Shown here: positions 12,285 to 23,247 of the stretch, one piece after another | Numbering within the stretch: the first letter of the stretch is position 1 | Layout: each line of letters begins with the position of its first letter | Assembly (NCBI RefSeq): GCF_018446385.1 | Contig: NC_056002.1 | Span: 6,063,474 to 6,127,473 of the forward strand | Length of the DNA: 64,000 nt | Source of the DNA: Zingiber officinale | Taxonomy: Eukaryota; Streptophyta; Magnoliopsida; Zingiberales; Zingiberaceae | Direction: 5' to 3' | Translations under genes and position numbers: made by a program | Notes under the pieces: model-generated | Told to the model about the DNA's origin: nothing | The model's input: only the letters and a program-made list of their open reading frames with translations | Database searches by the model: none

Positions 12285-15200
12285 TTTAAAGAATGTATAT
12301 AGCATCATGTAAGTTTAGTTGGGAGGTTGAACATTTCATAATCATACTTATGCACTGAGGGTTTGGATGGAGCATGATCACCTCAAATATCAATCTTTTA
12401 GCAATAACAAGGCACTAACAAAGAAGCAGACATGGATGTGAGTAATTACAAATGGATAGCTTATGGATGGATTTTGGAGCATGATACGGCGGTAAAGAGG
12501 GGCCCACCAAGTGCTGGTCAAGGATAGGATGAACGATCGACGTGGAAGTCAAAGTCAAGACGATCAAAGACAAGGAATCGCTAGGTCATCAAAGTTGGTC
12601 TTGCGGGTGGCAACGGGTCGACTGGATCGCTCATCCGGTCGAGCGAGGAATTCCAGCCAAACGGCTCTCCCACTCGGCCGCCCCGATAGCTGGACGACTA
12701 AAGCGAGGAGTTTAGATGAACAACTGAGACGACTGAAGGCTAGTTCGACCGGACCGCCTGTCTGGCCGAACAAGGAACAACCGACTGAGCCGAGTGACCA
12801 TGAAGAAGAATAGCCTAGAGCGACTTGGCGAGGAATCCTGCCCGAGCTACTCACCCGCTCAGCCAAATAGTGGAACCCCTTCGTTTATCTCATCGTATCC
12901 TTCTGGGAGTTAGTATCGCTGATGATCCTGTCGGGAAGCTGAGAAAACGGACCTGTCGATATGACGTGTCTGGAAGGTTGACCGCACCCCCATGACCCGG
13001 TTGATGATCTGTCCACTGCGTTGACCGAGTCGTTAGAAGTCCTCCGGGCAACTGTACCTGCAGCCAGTGACCGGGTTGCCCCGGTCTCTGGTACCTCGGT
13101 GCTCGAGGCGGATCCCCCAAATGCATAAGCAGCCGCATAATAACATGATAATAAAATAAGCATAAAACGAGTGCAATGACGTACCCTGGCCCAAGGGGGC
13201 GCCCTCGGATGGATAGATAAGCTGGTCGGACCACTGATCGAGTCGTAGCGGCCCTGTCGGATGGATGAATATGAGTCAGCAACGGAGCTGGATCTAGGAG
13301 CAGCGAGGGGGAATCCGGTATGCAGTGTATCCACAAAGAGGCCTCTAAGTCAAAACATATCCTCGGCTTGTAGGTTGGGCCACGACACACACTGACTGCT
13401 CATAGACCAGCTGATAAAATGTCTCACCCTCATAGCAACAATACAAATAGCAGAGCATCGCGGCTCGATGGCCGGAAAACACGACGGAAGTCCGGAGACA
13501 CCGCGGAGGGTCGGATCTATGCCAAAAGCAGTGGAGACAACTACTATACAGCCAACAAAGTCAACTGTGGGAGTGCCGGAGTCTGCTATAGGCTCGCCGG
13601 AAATGGCTATAACGACGATGGCTACGGGAGGCTAAGGCAGCGGCCGGCAGATGTGTCGGCCACTGGAGGGGACGGTGCTGGACCCCTTGAGATGCTGGGT
13701 GTCGGAGATGCTGTAAGGGGCAGCGGCGGCGGTGCTGACTGCTGGACTCAGCGGTGATCGCTGGACTCAGCGCTAGGAAGGAGTCGCCGGCGCTGTGGAG
13801 CGCGGTAGAGAAGAAGTCGGTGCTGTTTCGCAGCGGTCGCGACCTGAAGAACACTAAGTGCCTCCTGTGCTTGACGGCGATGCTCAACCAAAAACCACCC
13901 CTCTGTGGAGGGGAGAAGAGATGGAGACCAGCGATATGTGGCGGTCGACGATCAGCGTCGGCGCTGGCGCTGAAAGGAGGTAGGGGAGAGAAGAAAAGCA
14001 GCGCCGGCGGCTGCGTCCGGCGCCGGCGAAGTACGCAAGGAGCAGCTCCCTCCTTGGCTGGCGGCGGTCCGAAAAAAAAACTACTCCTCGGCTTCCTCTT
14101 TTCTCCCCTCTTAAAACCTAAACCCCCCCTCCTCAAAGACCAAAATGTCCTTCACTCATTCCCTAATTACTCTCATGCCATGAGGACCACATCCGTATCA
14201 CAAGCCTCCCCTTCAAGTCTAGTCGAAGGAGGCGTTAGTCCGACTGACTGGACAGTCAATCGCAAAGAGCTGAACCGCTCTCGATGTCAAAGCCAAATCG
14301 CTGAACCGATAATATAATGTCCCTCGAGCGGTCGCTATAATAATGGTGTCGCAGGAGATGGTAACGATACCGAGCAGACCAAGTCAGAAACTGGACCAAT
14401 GCCGAGTGCGCAGACGCGAAGATACCGACCGGACGATCGAAGTGCTATCGATCGGATGGATAGATGCTAGACAGACGTTGTCGTGCGAGCGATCAAAATG
14501 ATGTCGATCGAATGGATAGGTGCTAGATGGACGCTGTCGTGCGAGCGATCGAAATGATGCCGATTGGATGGATATATGCTAGACGGATGCTGTCGTGCGA
14601 GCGATCGAAATGATGCTGATCGGATGGATAGGTGCTAGACGGACGCTGTCGTGCGAGCGATCGAAATGATGCCGATCGGATGGATATATGCTAGACGGAC
14701 GCTGTCGTGCGAGCGATCGAAATGATGCCGATCGGATGGCTATGAAAGTGCTGACTGCGCAGCCTCAAGAATAGTCCACAGGTGATCGTAAGGTGCCACC
14801 CAGCAATCGAGTGAACTAAATGGAATGATGCCAAGTGACCGCATCACTCGTGAGTCGATCGGAAGTGTAGCCCGTGAATCGAAGGCTCATGGAGGCGAAA
14901 GTCACGAGCCGAACGGGCGCATAACCTATATTCTGGTTTGAAACCAATAGAGATACTCTCTGTTCGCGACCATCGGAGATAGCTCGACCCCGATCGGGGG
15001 AGATAAGAAATACGATATGCTGATAAGCTGGCCCGAGGCCAGTGATAATCGTTCAACCCCGAACGGGGGAGATAGAATATCTGAAGCTGGTCCGAGACCA
15101 GTGGCGACCGCTCGACCCCGAACGGGGGAGATAGAATATCTGATAACTAGTCCATGCAGCGGTCTTCAAGCCGGGGTTTTTATAGTCGCCGGTTCGACTC

Positions 15201-18200
15201 TACGGTTTAACGTCTGGGCTAGACGGTCTTCAAGCCGGGGTTTTTATAGTCGCCGGTTCGACTCTACGGTTTAACGTCTGAGCTAGACGGTCTTCAAGCC
15301 GGGGTTTTTATAGTCGCCGGTTCGACTCTACGGTTTAACGTCTGGGTTAGACGGCCCTGAGGGCTAATTCAAACCCGGCCGATCGGCTCGGGGGTCTTCA
15401 CCATCGAGCGTGTGGCTCGTATATAATCCACCCGGCCGATCGGCTCGGGGGTCTTCACCATTGAGCGTGTGGCTCGTATATAATCCGCCTGGCCGATCGG
15501 CTCGGGGGGTCTTCGCCATCGAGCCTGTGGCTCGTATATAATCCGCCCGGCCGATCGGCTCGGGGGTCTTCACCATTGATCCTGTCCGAATGCTGAATCG
15601 ACGGACGCTGGGGACGTGGCGCTCTCTGAGTCGCTGACGTGGATCTCAGGCCGGTCGGACGACGCTCCGGCGAACCTGCAAAGAAGCCGGGCCGAGGAGG
15701 GGTCCCCGGCGACGACCCTCCGACGCTCAAGTCAGGCAAGCAGATGGTGGAAAAAGTAGCTCCAAAGGCCTGTTTTCGCGTACCTCCGGCGAAGTCTGCG
15801 GCTCTTTATATAGAGCGGTGAAAGAGCCTCTACACGCCCACCGAGGCGCGTACGTGTCCGCAGCCCATACCTCGGTATGTATTTGTCAGAATGCTTACCT
15901 GACGCCATACTGCTACAGTCCAATCACGTCTTCGATGGGACAGCAGAACACCTTGTTGTCAGACTTGGAGTATGGCCTAGCCATAGGACTTGACGGCTGT
16001 CAGAGGATGTTCTTGTTCTCCTTTACCCACCGCCGGTCGGGACGTCTGTCCGTCCGGCTGAACGGGGAGTTCACGCGCCTGCCGGACGGATCTCCTCTCA
16101 TGCGCAGTCCGGGCGGCACTCTCCTTACGTCCGGACTGCCGTTTGCAGCGATATGCTGGGGAGAACTTCGGTAGGGTGCTATGTAAGAACTGTTAGCAGT
16201 ACATCACCTTCTCTTAGGCCTTCCGCTCGGCTCTTTGCTACTGTTCCATTGAGCGTCGGAACCCCGATCCCTGTCAGGGCGCCTTTTACTATCAGATGTT
16301 TACTGGCAGACCGATCGGCTTGCCCTTTTCTGATGAGTCCGGTCGGCTCACCCTTCTTCGACGGGCCACCTGGCCTTTTGACCTCCATGTGGCGTTGACC
16401 CTTCAAAATGGTGGTCCCCTGTTCTAACCGCCGGATCAACCATCGAACGTGTGGCTCGTATATAATCCGCCCGGCCGATCGGCTCGGGGGTCTTCGCTAT
16501 CGAGCGTGTGGCTCGTATATAATCCACCCGGCCGATCGGCTCGGGGGTCTTCACCATCGAGCGTGTGGCTCGTATATAATCCACCTGGCCGATCGGCTCG
16601 GGGGTCTTCGCCATCGAGCCTGTGGCTCGTATATAATCCGTCCGGCCGATCGGCTCGGGGGTCTTCACCATCGAGCGTGTGGCTCGTATATAATCCGCCC
16701 GGCCGATCGGCTCGGGGGTCTTCAGCATCGTACGTGTGGCTCGTATATAATCTGTCCGGCCGATCGGCTCATGGGTCTTCACTATCGAGCGTGTGGCTCG
16801 TATATAATCCACCCGGTCGATCGGCTCGGGGGTCTTCACCATCGAGCGTGTGGCTCGTATATAATCCGCCTGGCCTATCGGCTCGGGGGTCTTCACCATC
16901 GAGCGTGTGGCTCGTATATAATCCGCCCGGCCGATCGACTCGGGGGTCTTCACTATCGAATGTGTGGCTCGTATATAATCCGCCCGGCCGATCGGCTCGG
17001 GGGTCTTCGCTATCGAGCGTGTGGCTCGTATATAATCCACTCGGCCGATCGGCTCGGGGGTCTTCACCATCGAGCGTGTGGCTCGTATATAATCCGCCTG
17101 GCCGATCGGCCCGGGGGTCTTCGCCATCGAGCCTGTGGCTCGTATATAATCCGCCCGGCCGATCGGCTCGGGGGTCTTCACCATCGAGCGTGTGGCTCGT
17201 ATATAATCCGCCCGGTCGATCAGCTCGGGGGTCTTCGCCATCGAGCCTGTGGCTCGTATATAATCCGCCCGGCCGATCGGCTCGGGGGTCTTCACCAGCG
17301 AGCGTGTGGTTCGTATATAATCCGCCCGGCCGATCGGCTCGGGGGTCTTCTCCCGAGGAACTAATGCAAATCATATAACTGACAGAATAAATAACGGGAA
17401 AACTGACCGGGGTCATGAGAATGGCAGAACTCTCCGGCATCGTCCATCTTCACGTTCCAGATCAGGCGCGTTCCCACAGACGGCGCCAATTTGATCCTGT
17501 CGGGAAGCTGAGAAAACGGACCTGTCGATATGACATATCTGGAAGGTTGACCGCACCCCCATGACCCGGTTGATGATCTGTCCACTGCGTTGACCGAGTC
17601 GTCTGAAGTCCTCCGGGCAACTGTACCTGCAGCCAGTGACCGGGTTGCCCCGGTCTCTGGTACCTCGGTGCTCGAGGCGGATCCCCCAAATGCATAAGCA
17701 GCCGCATAATAACATGATAATAAAATAAGCATAAAACGAGTGCAATGACGTACCCTGGCCCGGGGGCGCCCTCGGATGGATAGATGAGCTGGTCGGACCA
17801 CTGATCGAGTCGTAGCGGCCCTGTCGGATGGATGGATATGAGTCAGCAACGGAGCTGGATCTAGGAGCAGCGAGGGGGAATCCGGTATGCAGTGTATCCA
17901 CAAAGAGGCCTCTAAGTCAAAACATATCCTCGGCTTGTAGGTTGGGCCACGACACACACTGACTGCTCATAGACCAGCTGATAAAATGTCTCACCCTCAT
18001 AGCAACAATACAAATAGCAGAGCATCGCGGCTCGATGGCCGGAAAACACGACGGAAGTCCGGAGACACCGCGGAGGGTCGGATCTATGCCAAAAGCAGTG
18101 GAGACAACTACTATACAGCCAACAGAGTCAACTGTGGGAGTGCCGGAGTCTGCTATAGGCTCGCCGGAAATGGCTATAACGACGATGGCTACGGGAGGCT

Positions 18201-21200
18201 AAGGCAGCGGCCGGCAGATGTGTCGGCCACTGGAGGGGACGGTGCTGGACCCCTTGAGACGCTGGGTGCCGGAGATGCTGTAAGGGGCAGCGACGGCCGC
18301 TATAGGCGGCGGTGCTGACTGCTGGACTCAGCGGTGATCGCTGGACTCAGCGCTAGGAAGGAGTCGCCGGCGCTGTGGAGCGCGGTAGAGAAGAAGTCGG
18401 TGCTGTTTCGCGGCGGTCGCGACCTGAAGAACACCAAGTGCCTCCTGTGCTTGACGGCGATGCTCAACCAAAAACCACCCCTCTGTGGAGGGGAGAAGAG
18501 ATGGAGACCAGCGATATGTGGCGGTCGACGATCAGCGTCGGCGCTGGCGCTGAAAGGAGGTAGGGGAGAGAAGAAAAGCAGCGCCGGTGGCTGCGTCAGG
18601 CGCCGGCGAAGTACGCAAGGAGCAGCTCCCTCCTTGGCTGGCGGCGGTCCGAAAAAAAAACTACTCCTCGGCTTCCTCTTTTCTCCCCTCTTAAAACCTA
18701 AACCCCCCCTCCTCAAAGACCAAAATGTCCTTCACTCATTCCCTAATTACTCTCATGCCATGAGGACCACATCCGTATCAGCTGACAACATGTCATGGTC
18801 AGCGGGCATATCGTACGGCGGAAGCTTCTACTATTATATCAGGGATTTGCACGCCCTATTAAGGAAAAGTGTCAAGGACACTTTTCTGACTTGTCTTTTT
18901 ATAGGATAATTGGGAAAGTGTGCACGTGCTTTGGGAAGTGTGCACATCCGCTACTAGAGCACTATATAAAGGGGGATCCATGTACCAGCGGAGGTATGCA
19001 TTATTTGTGATTATGTTCTTATTGTCACTACAGTTTTCTTTACTCTTTACTGTTGTCGATGACTGACTTGAGCGTCGGAGGACCTACGCTGAGACTCCTT
19101 CCTGACTGGGCACTGACGTTTTTGGTTTTGCAGGATGAAGTGGAGTCTTCACACGTTCAACCACAGAGTCACATCCCCAGCTAGCTGTTTTCACCGTTTT
19201 TGGACAGAATCAGAACATATGCAAAAGTCACTCCTCGAAAGATATCAATTTTTTAGCAATAAGCAATCAATCCAAGCTAGAAAGGAGCAGAGATGATAAT
19301 AATTTTGTATACAAGGAATTGACTGCAAATGAATAGTTAATAGAAATATTAAGCCAATGTTAACTGTATATCACCCATGTAAGCTTATAAATTCTCATCA
19401 CTATCCCACAATATGTACCATATGAGAGTAAGTTGTCACATTGTTGGCCCAAGAAATAGTTACACTTTTCTTTGTTTCAGGTTTCAAATTTTCATTTTCT
19501 TGAAAATGCTATTCTTTTTCCCCCTCTTCTTAGTAACACTTGACATAACTAATAGCCTAATAAATTTCAGTCCAGTCCTACACATAAAATTGTTTGATCC
19601 CATTAGTAGTAATGAAGCTTTCAGGCTTGTAGTTATATGTTTGTGCATAATTTTTTTTTTTTTTGACGGGCTAAAATTTTCAAGAAAGATTTGATTAACA
19701 ATTGGTTGTGGAGTATATTAAAATTGTTAAGTGCCTTAAAGAATGAATGTTTTCCTTCAAGACATTTGAGATCAATGTTTCATTACGTATGTTCAAGAAT
19801 TTATTTCATGCAATTGAATGCTTTCTCTTTCTTGACATTTAGCGTAATTGAATTCTGTTTTTAATTCAAATGTACGTTTAGAATTGCCAAGGTTTTATCC
19901 CTTTACGTTTGTACTTTAGTCAAAGCCTTTTTTCCCAAAAAAAAAAACAAATTAGCCTATGTTTTTACATTTGATATTTCTAGGAACAGAAATGGATCAT
20001 TGGTATCTTGTTCATGGTTCCTGTATATGCCACTGAATCTGTAAGTGTTTCTCTTCGCATATCTCTGGTCTGTTCAAGTGCATTGCCTGATCTTATGTGG
20101 CTATATGTTTGTTTTGCCTGTTATCTGATCTTCAATCAAACATTTTATCATCCACCTGCTCTATAGACTCCTCTGTTCGTCAACATGTATTCTATTGAAT
20201 CACTGAGTATACAGAGAAAGAATGGTGGCAACTTGCAGTAGCATGTAATGAAGAATATACAAATTCTCGTTTTAAGCATCTTGTTCAACACAGAAGAACA
20301 AAACACTTAAAATAAATAGGTGACTTGACCATTGCAACAAGTCGTAGTTTTTATACTGGTAATCTTCATGCACAGTTGGCTTGTCCTCGAAATCACTATT
20401 ATTCGGCTTGTCTTGCAGTCTCTGTCTCTTATTTTTAGGACACCAAATTGATGTTCCAAATGGAAAATATAAATGACTACCAATGTAACACCTTAATTTA
20501 GTTGCACATGGTTAGTTATGGGCTAATAGATTTAAAAACATATTTTTGCTTGATGATTAAGTTTAAATGATTAGTCACTATTAATTTAGATTTAAAACAT
20601 ATTTTTGCCCGATGATTAAGTTTAATAAGTTAATGGGTTGATTACTTGATCAAACAATTATTTTGTCTTGTGATGCTAGTTTAATCTCACTAAAAGAGAA
20701 TTGTTGTTAAGTTAAAACATTTAGGAAAGTGCATGAATCCAATAAGCCTAGTCCTAAGTTGTGTTATTTGGACTCATCTTTCCTCACTCTCATACCTGTG
20801 TGACTTGTCTTTCCTCTCTTTCATTCACGTCCGAGTAGCATAGATCCTAAGCTTGCAGAGTTCATCCAATTAGAGGGGATTATTTGTGATGGCAAGGCCA
20901 CTATTGAGCCTTACATTGTAAGGTTGATTCTTGTCAAAGATTTATACATCTAGCTTTGACACAGGATATTTAGTCTTCAATGGTGGAAATTAAGACAATC
21001 CAATTTAGTCCCTCATTTGATGTTGCAAGCTAATTAAAGGATGGTATAAGGCTAAATTCGATAACATGGGGTTCAGTTTTTTTTTCTCTAGTGGTTTAGG
21101 TCAATCAAATTAATAAAGCCAAGTTACTCATTTGAGAATAGTATGCCATTACTAGTACATTTCACTTTTGTTGCTTATCAAGCTGCAAGGTGATGTGTTT

Positions 21201-23247
21201 ACAAGCAGTTTGTCCATTTTACAGACATCAAAGAGCTTTATGTCATCTCTGCTGCTTCACTTTCTTACATAACATAGAAACACTGTCTGTTTTCCAGATA
21301 ATATCACTTTGGAATTCTAGGTTTTCAATAGTTTGTGACATCTTGAGGAATTGCTATGAAGCCTTTGCCTTGTATTCTTTCTGGCACTACTTGGTTGCAT
21401 GTCTTGGTAAGGTTTCTTCTACTTTGTTATTTTCTGATTCTTAATTAGCTTATTCAGCCAAAAAAGTTATAAACCACCGAAATTACCCTCGATTTTAAAA
21501 TGCAGAGTGATTACAAGAACATGAAAAGATACGATCCTCTGTTATTCTAATATTTTAGTTATTCCAAATGTTTTGTATTCTTGCATTTTTGGTTCACAAT
21601 TTTCTGCTGTGATAGAATATTGACCATCATGGTCAGAACATCTTCAAATATTCATCGCGAGGCGAGAAGACAAATCCTCATTGGATCATCACTGGAATAT
21701 TGCCAAATCTGAAATTGGATTTGGCTCTGCAAACTGGACCAAATTGAACAGACCAGACTTTAGAAATTCCATGCCATATTTCTCTCTGCTCACTATCATA
21801 CATGTATAGATGTATATTAAATAAGTGATGATTGTAGGTGGTGGAAAAAGGGTGGTTGAACTACTCGACAATGCAGCTAGAAAAGAGATTTCTGAGAAAC
21901 TACTTGAGGAAGAAGATAAAGAAGCTCAGCACCAGCATTCACTTGGTGATTTTGTGTTTCGCCCAACTGTGTATGGCAAATATTTATACACAATAGCAAA
22001 GTTTGGTGTTGTTCAATATGTAAGTTGCTGCAATTGCATGCTCTGCCTATTTACGATGGCATCTAAATGTGCAAGTACTTGTAGATGATACTGAAGACTC
22101 TGTGCGCCTTCTTGGCATTGCTTCTGGAGATTTTCGGAGCATATGGAGATGGAGAATTCAAGTGGTACTATGGGTATGGCTCATGTTGGAAGAGCTTTCT
22201 TATTTTTCCTTGCCTAATCGCCGCCTATACATAGCAACTTATCAAGTTTTTTACTTGTTCTCCAACAGGATGATGCATCATTTCACCTGCTAATTCATAT
22301 GCTTGCAGGTACCCATACATTGCAATCGTAATCAATTTTAGTCAGATGTGGGCTCTTTACTGCCTCATCAAGTTCTACAATGTCACACATCATAGATTGC
22401 AAGCTATTAAACCATTGTCAAAGTTCATAAGCTTTAAAGCCATTGTGTTTGCGACTTGGTGGCAAGGGATCGGCATAGCTTTGATATGTGACTTCGACAT
22501 TCTGCCAAAGCAAGGAAAAGTTCAAAATGGTATCCAGGATTTTCTTATTTGTGTTGAAGTGAGTTCTGAAGTCGCAAATTGTTTCTTTTTTTTTTTCATT
22601 TTCTTGATGAGATGAAGATCCTCGAGCTTATTAACTTCAAACAAAAGTTCGAATTTCTTTTTGGCAGATGGCCACCGCAGCAGTTGCCCATGTATTTGTT
22701 TTCTCTGCAGAAACTTACAAATACCTGCCAGTTTCTGAACATTGCAGATTCGCATCTGTAGATTCTAAGACTGAAGTTACGTTAGATAAGAATGGATCAT
22801 CTGCAGCTGAGCAGAAGGAAGCACAGGCTGTATCTCCTCGAACACGAATCGCCGAGAGTGTTCAGGACGTTGTTCTAGGAGGCGGTGAGCATGTGAGTTC
22901 TCCAATCCTAACAAGGGAGTTTTATCTGATTGCCATTGTTTCTTCTTGAAGAGAATCCGTTCACTGCTGTAGCTTTCGACTCTTTTGTAGCTAGAAATGA
23001 GATGTTAGCTTCCGTGCAGGTGGTGAAGGATGTAGCATCAATCATATCGCAAGCAATGGAACCAGTAGAGAAGAGTGTCAACAAGATACAAGAGTCCTTA
23101 CATCACATTTCGTTGCGATCTCCCACACGAAAGGAAGCCGAAATTAAAGCAAATGTGCATGTTACAGAGAACGTCGTGGGGGAGAAGTCGATCGTCGACA
23201 CAGAGATAAAAGTTGAATGTGCGACACAGGAGGTTCATGCTCGCTAG
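11962..23247 (+). CDS. LAZ1: LAZ1 / TMEM184-like (DUF300) transmembrane protein
   Basis: DUF300 proteins are seven-helix membrane proteins related to organic solute transporter alpha. Arabidopsis LAZ1 acts at the tonoplast and is linked to programmed cell death and brassinosteroid signalling. Eight coding exons are 11962-12111, 19984-20040, 21298-21406, 21838-22019, 22085-22173, 22309-22558, 22668-22892 and 23020-23247. They join in phase to 429 residues with GT-AG junctions throughout. The first helix is near residues 19-41 (PAVIIGGVCVLIALVLSTIL). Family landmarks are EQKWIIGILFMVPVYATES, CYEAFALYSFWHYLVACLGG, FKWYYGYPYIAIVINFSQMW and FVFSAETYKYLPVSE. The tail, with KDVASIISQAMEPVEKSVNK, is soluble and cytosolic in the family. 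Intron 1 is 7.87 kb and contains an AT microsatellite plus nested retroelements. No internal stop or frameshift was seen. Confidence 0.9.
12210..12282. repeat. (AT)n microsatellite in LAZ1 intron 1
   Basis: About 36 uninterrupted AT dinucleotides, 100 bp downstream of the first LAZ1 splice donor. The open frames over it (alternating Tyr-Ile) are artefacts. Confidence 0.95.
12923..14200 (-). repeat. 3' LTR of the non-autonomous element
   Basis: 1278 bp, nearly identical to 17492-18780. It lacks a short segment (near GACGGCCGCTATAGGCGG at about 18293) that the other LTR has. The long open frames in both LTRs on both strands follow from GC-rich composition and match no protein I recognise. Confidence 0.9.
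14435..14745 (-). repeat. 56-bp tandem array (5 copies)
   Basis: Five copies spaced exactly 56 bp apart (the TGTCGTGCGAGCGATC core starts at 14479, 14535, 14591, 14647 and 14703). They belong to the interior 3' part of the non-autonomous element. Confidence 0.9.
15161..15356 (-). repeat. 64-bp tandem array (3 copies), shared with the Tat Gypsy element
   Basis: Copies begin at 15161, 15225 and 15289. Each contains TTTTTATAGTCGCCGGTTCG and ACGGTTTAACGTC. The same period and a matching core order occur in the array at 43985-44365 of the Gypsy element, which suggests common descent of the two interiors. Confidence 0.85.
15364..17350 (-). repeat. 57-bp tandem array (~20 copies) with a TATA-like box in every unit
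   Basis: About four copies lie at 15364-15576 and sixteen at 16439-17350; the array is split by a solo LTR. Each unit is 57 bp and includes the 10-bp palindrome GCCGATCGGC, the string CTCGGGGGTCTTC and GGCTCGTATATAATCC. Because 57 is a multiple of three, three or more frames remain open through the array and give repetitive hypothetical peptides of over 300 residues on both strands. I regard these as non-coding. Most units differ by one to four bases. Confidence 0.93.
15577..16438 (-). mobile_element. Solo LTR nested in the 57-bp array
   Basis: 862 bp with termini TGATCCTGTCC and CCGGATCA, flanked by the perfect duplication ACCAT (15572-15576 and 16439-16443). It is clearly related to the LTRs of the Tat Gypsy element (40033-40845 and 49141-49954) but diverged. 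Removing it and one ACCAT restores a continuous 57-bp array. No internal sequence remains, which points to LTR-LTR recombination after insertion. Confidence 0.92.
17492..18780 (-). repeat. 5' LTR of the non-autonomous element
   Basis: 1289 bp, the partner of 12923-14200. It adjoins the TTGGCGCC leader/primer region at 17460-17491. Both ends carry TG...CA termini within a longer TGAT...ATCA inverted motif. Confidence 0.9.

Larger units (their letters stand above)
12923..18780 (-). mobile_element. Non-autonomous LTR retrotransposon (LARD-like) with 5-bp TSD
   Basis: The 5858-bp element has two long terminal repeats (12923-14200 and 17492-18780), both beginning TGATCCTGTCGGG and ending CATCCGTATCA. 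It is flanked by a perfect duplication GCTGA (12918-12922 and 18781-18785). The primer region next to the right LTR reads, on the minus strand, TTGGCGCCGTCTGTGGGAA, a leader known from plant Gypsy elements. A polypurine stretch (CTTGAAGGGGAGGC, minus strand) abuts the left LTR. The element therefore runs on the minus strand, the right LTR being its 5' LTR. The interior has no gag-pol, only a short possible gag start (about 17361-17444) and several tandem arrays. The LTRs differ by scattered substitutions and a few small indels, so the insertion is fairly young. Confidence 0.9.
12482..19212 (+). mobile_element. Solo LTR of a Gypsy-type element, split by a later insertion
   Basis: Two pieces, 12482-12922 and 18781-19212, together form one ~870-bp LTR with termini TGATACGG and AGAATCA. 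The flanks are GAGCA (12477-12481) and GAACA (19213-19217), a five-base target duplication with one mismatch. The right piece has a TATA box (CACTATATAAAGGGG, about 18960) followed by ACTTGAGCGTCGGAGG, so transcription would run on the plus strand. No internal domain of its own is present. The element at 12923-18780 sits inside it. Confidence 0.7.

Noticed and set aside
11962-12312. Extension of the LAZ1 first exon into Tyr-Ile repeats
   Set aside because: The frame runs into an AT microsatellite. A consensus splice donor at 12112 and the in-phase exon at 19984 explain the gene better.
13419-14317. Long frames (112-191 codons) in the LTR, repeated at 17986-18909
   Set aside because: Present identically in both LTRs on opposite strands. 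GC-rich and Arg/Pro/Ser-rich, no domain, and no retrotransposon protein is expected in an LTR.
15364-17350. Possible CRISPR-like direct repeat array
   Set aside because: The units are contiguous 57-mers without unique spacers, in a plant nuclear genome, flanked by LTRs.
16348-17440. Open frames of 200-318 codons on both strands with perfect 19-residue repeats
   Set aside because: They are the three-frame readthrough of a 57-bp tandem array inside a non-autonomous retroelement. All frames are open at once, the fingerprint of a repeat and not of a gene.
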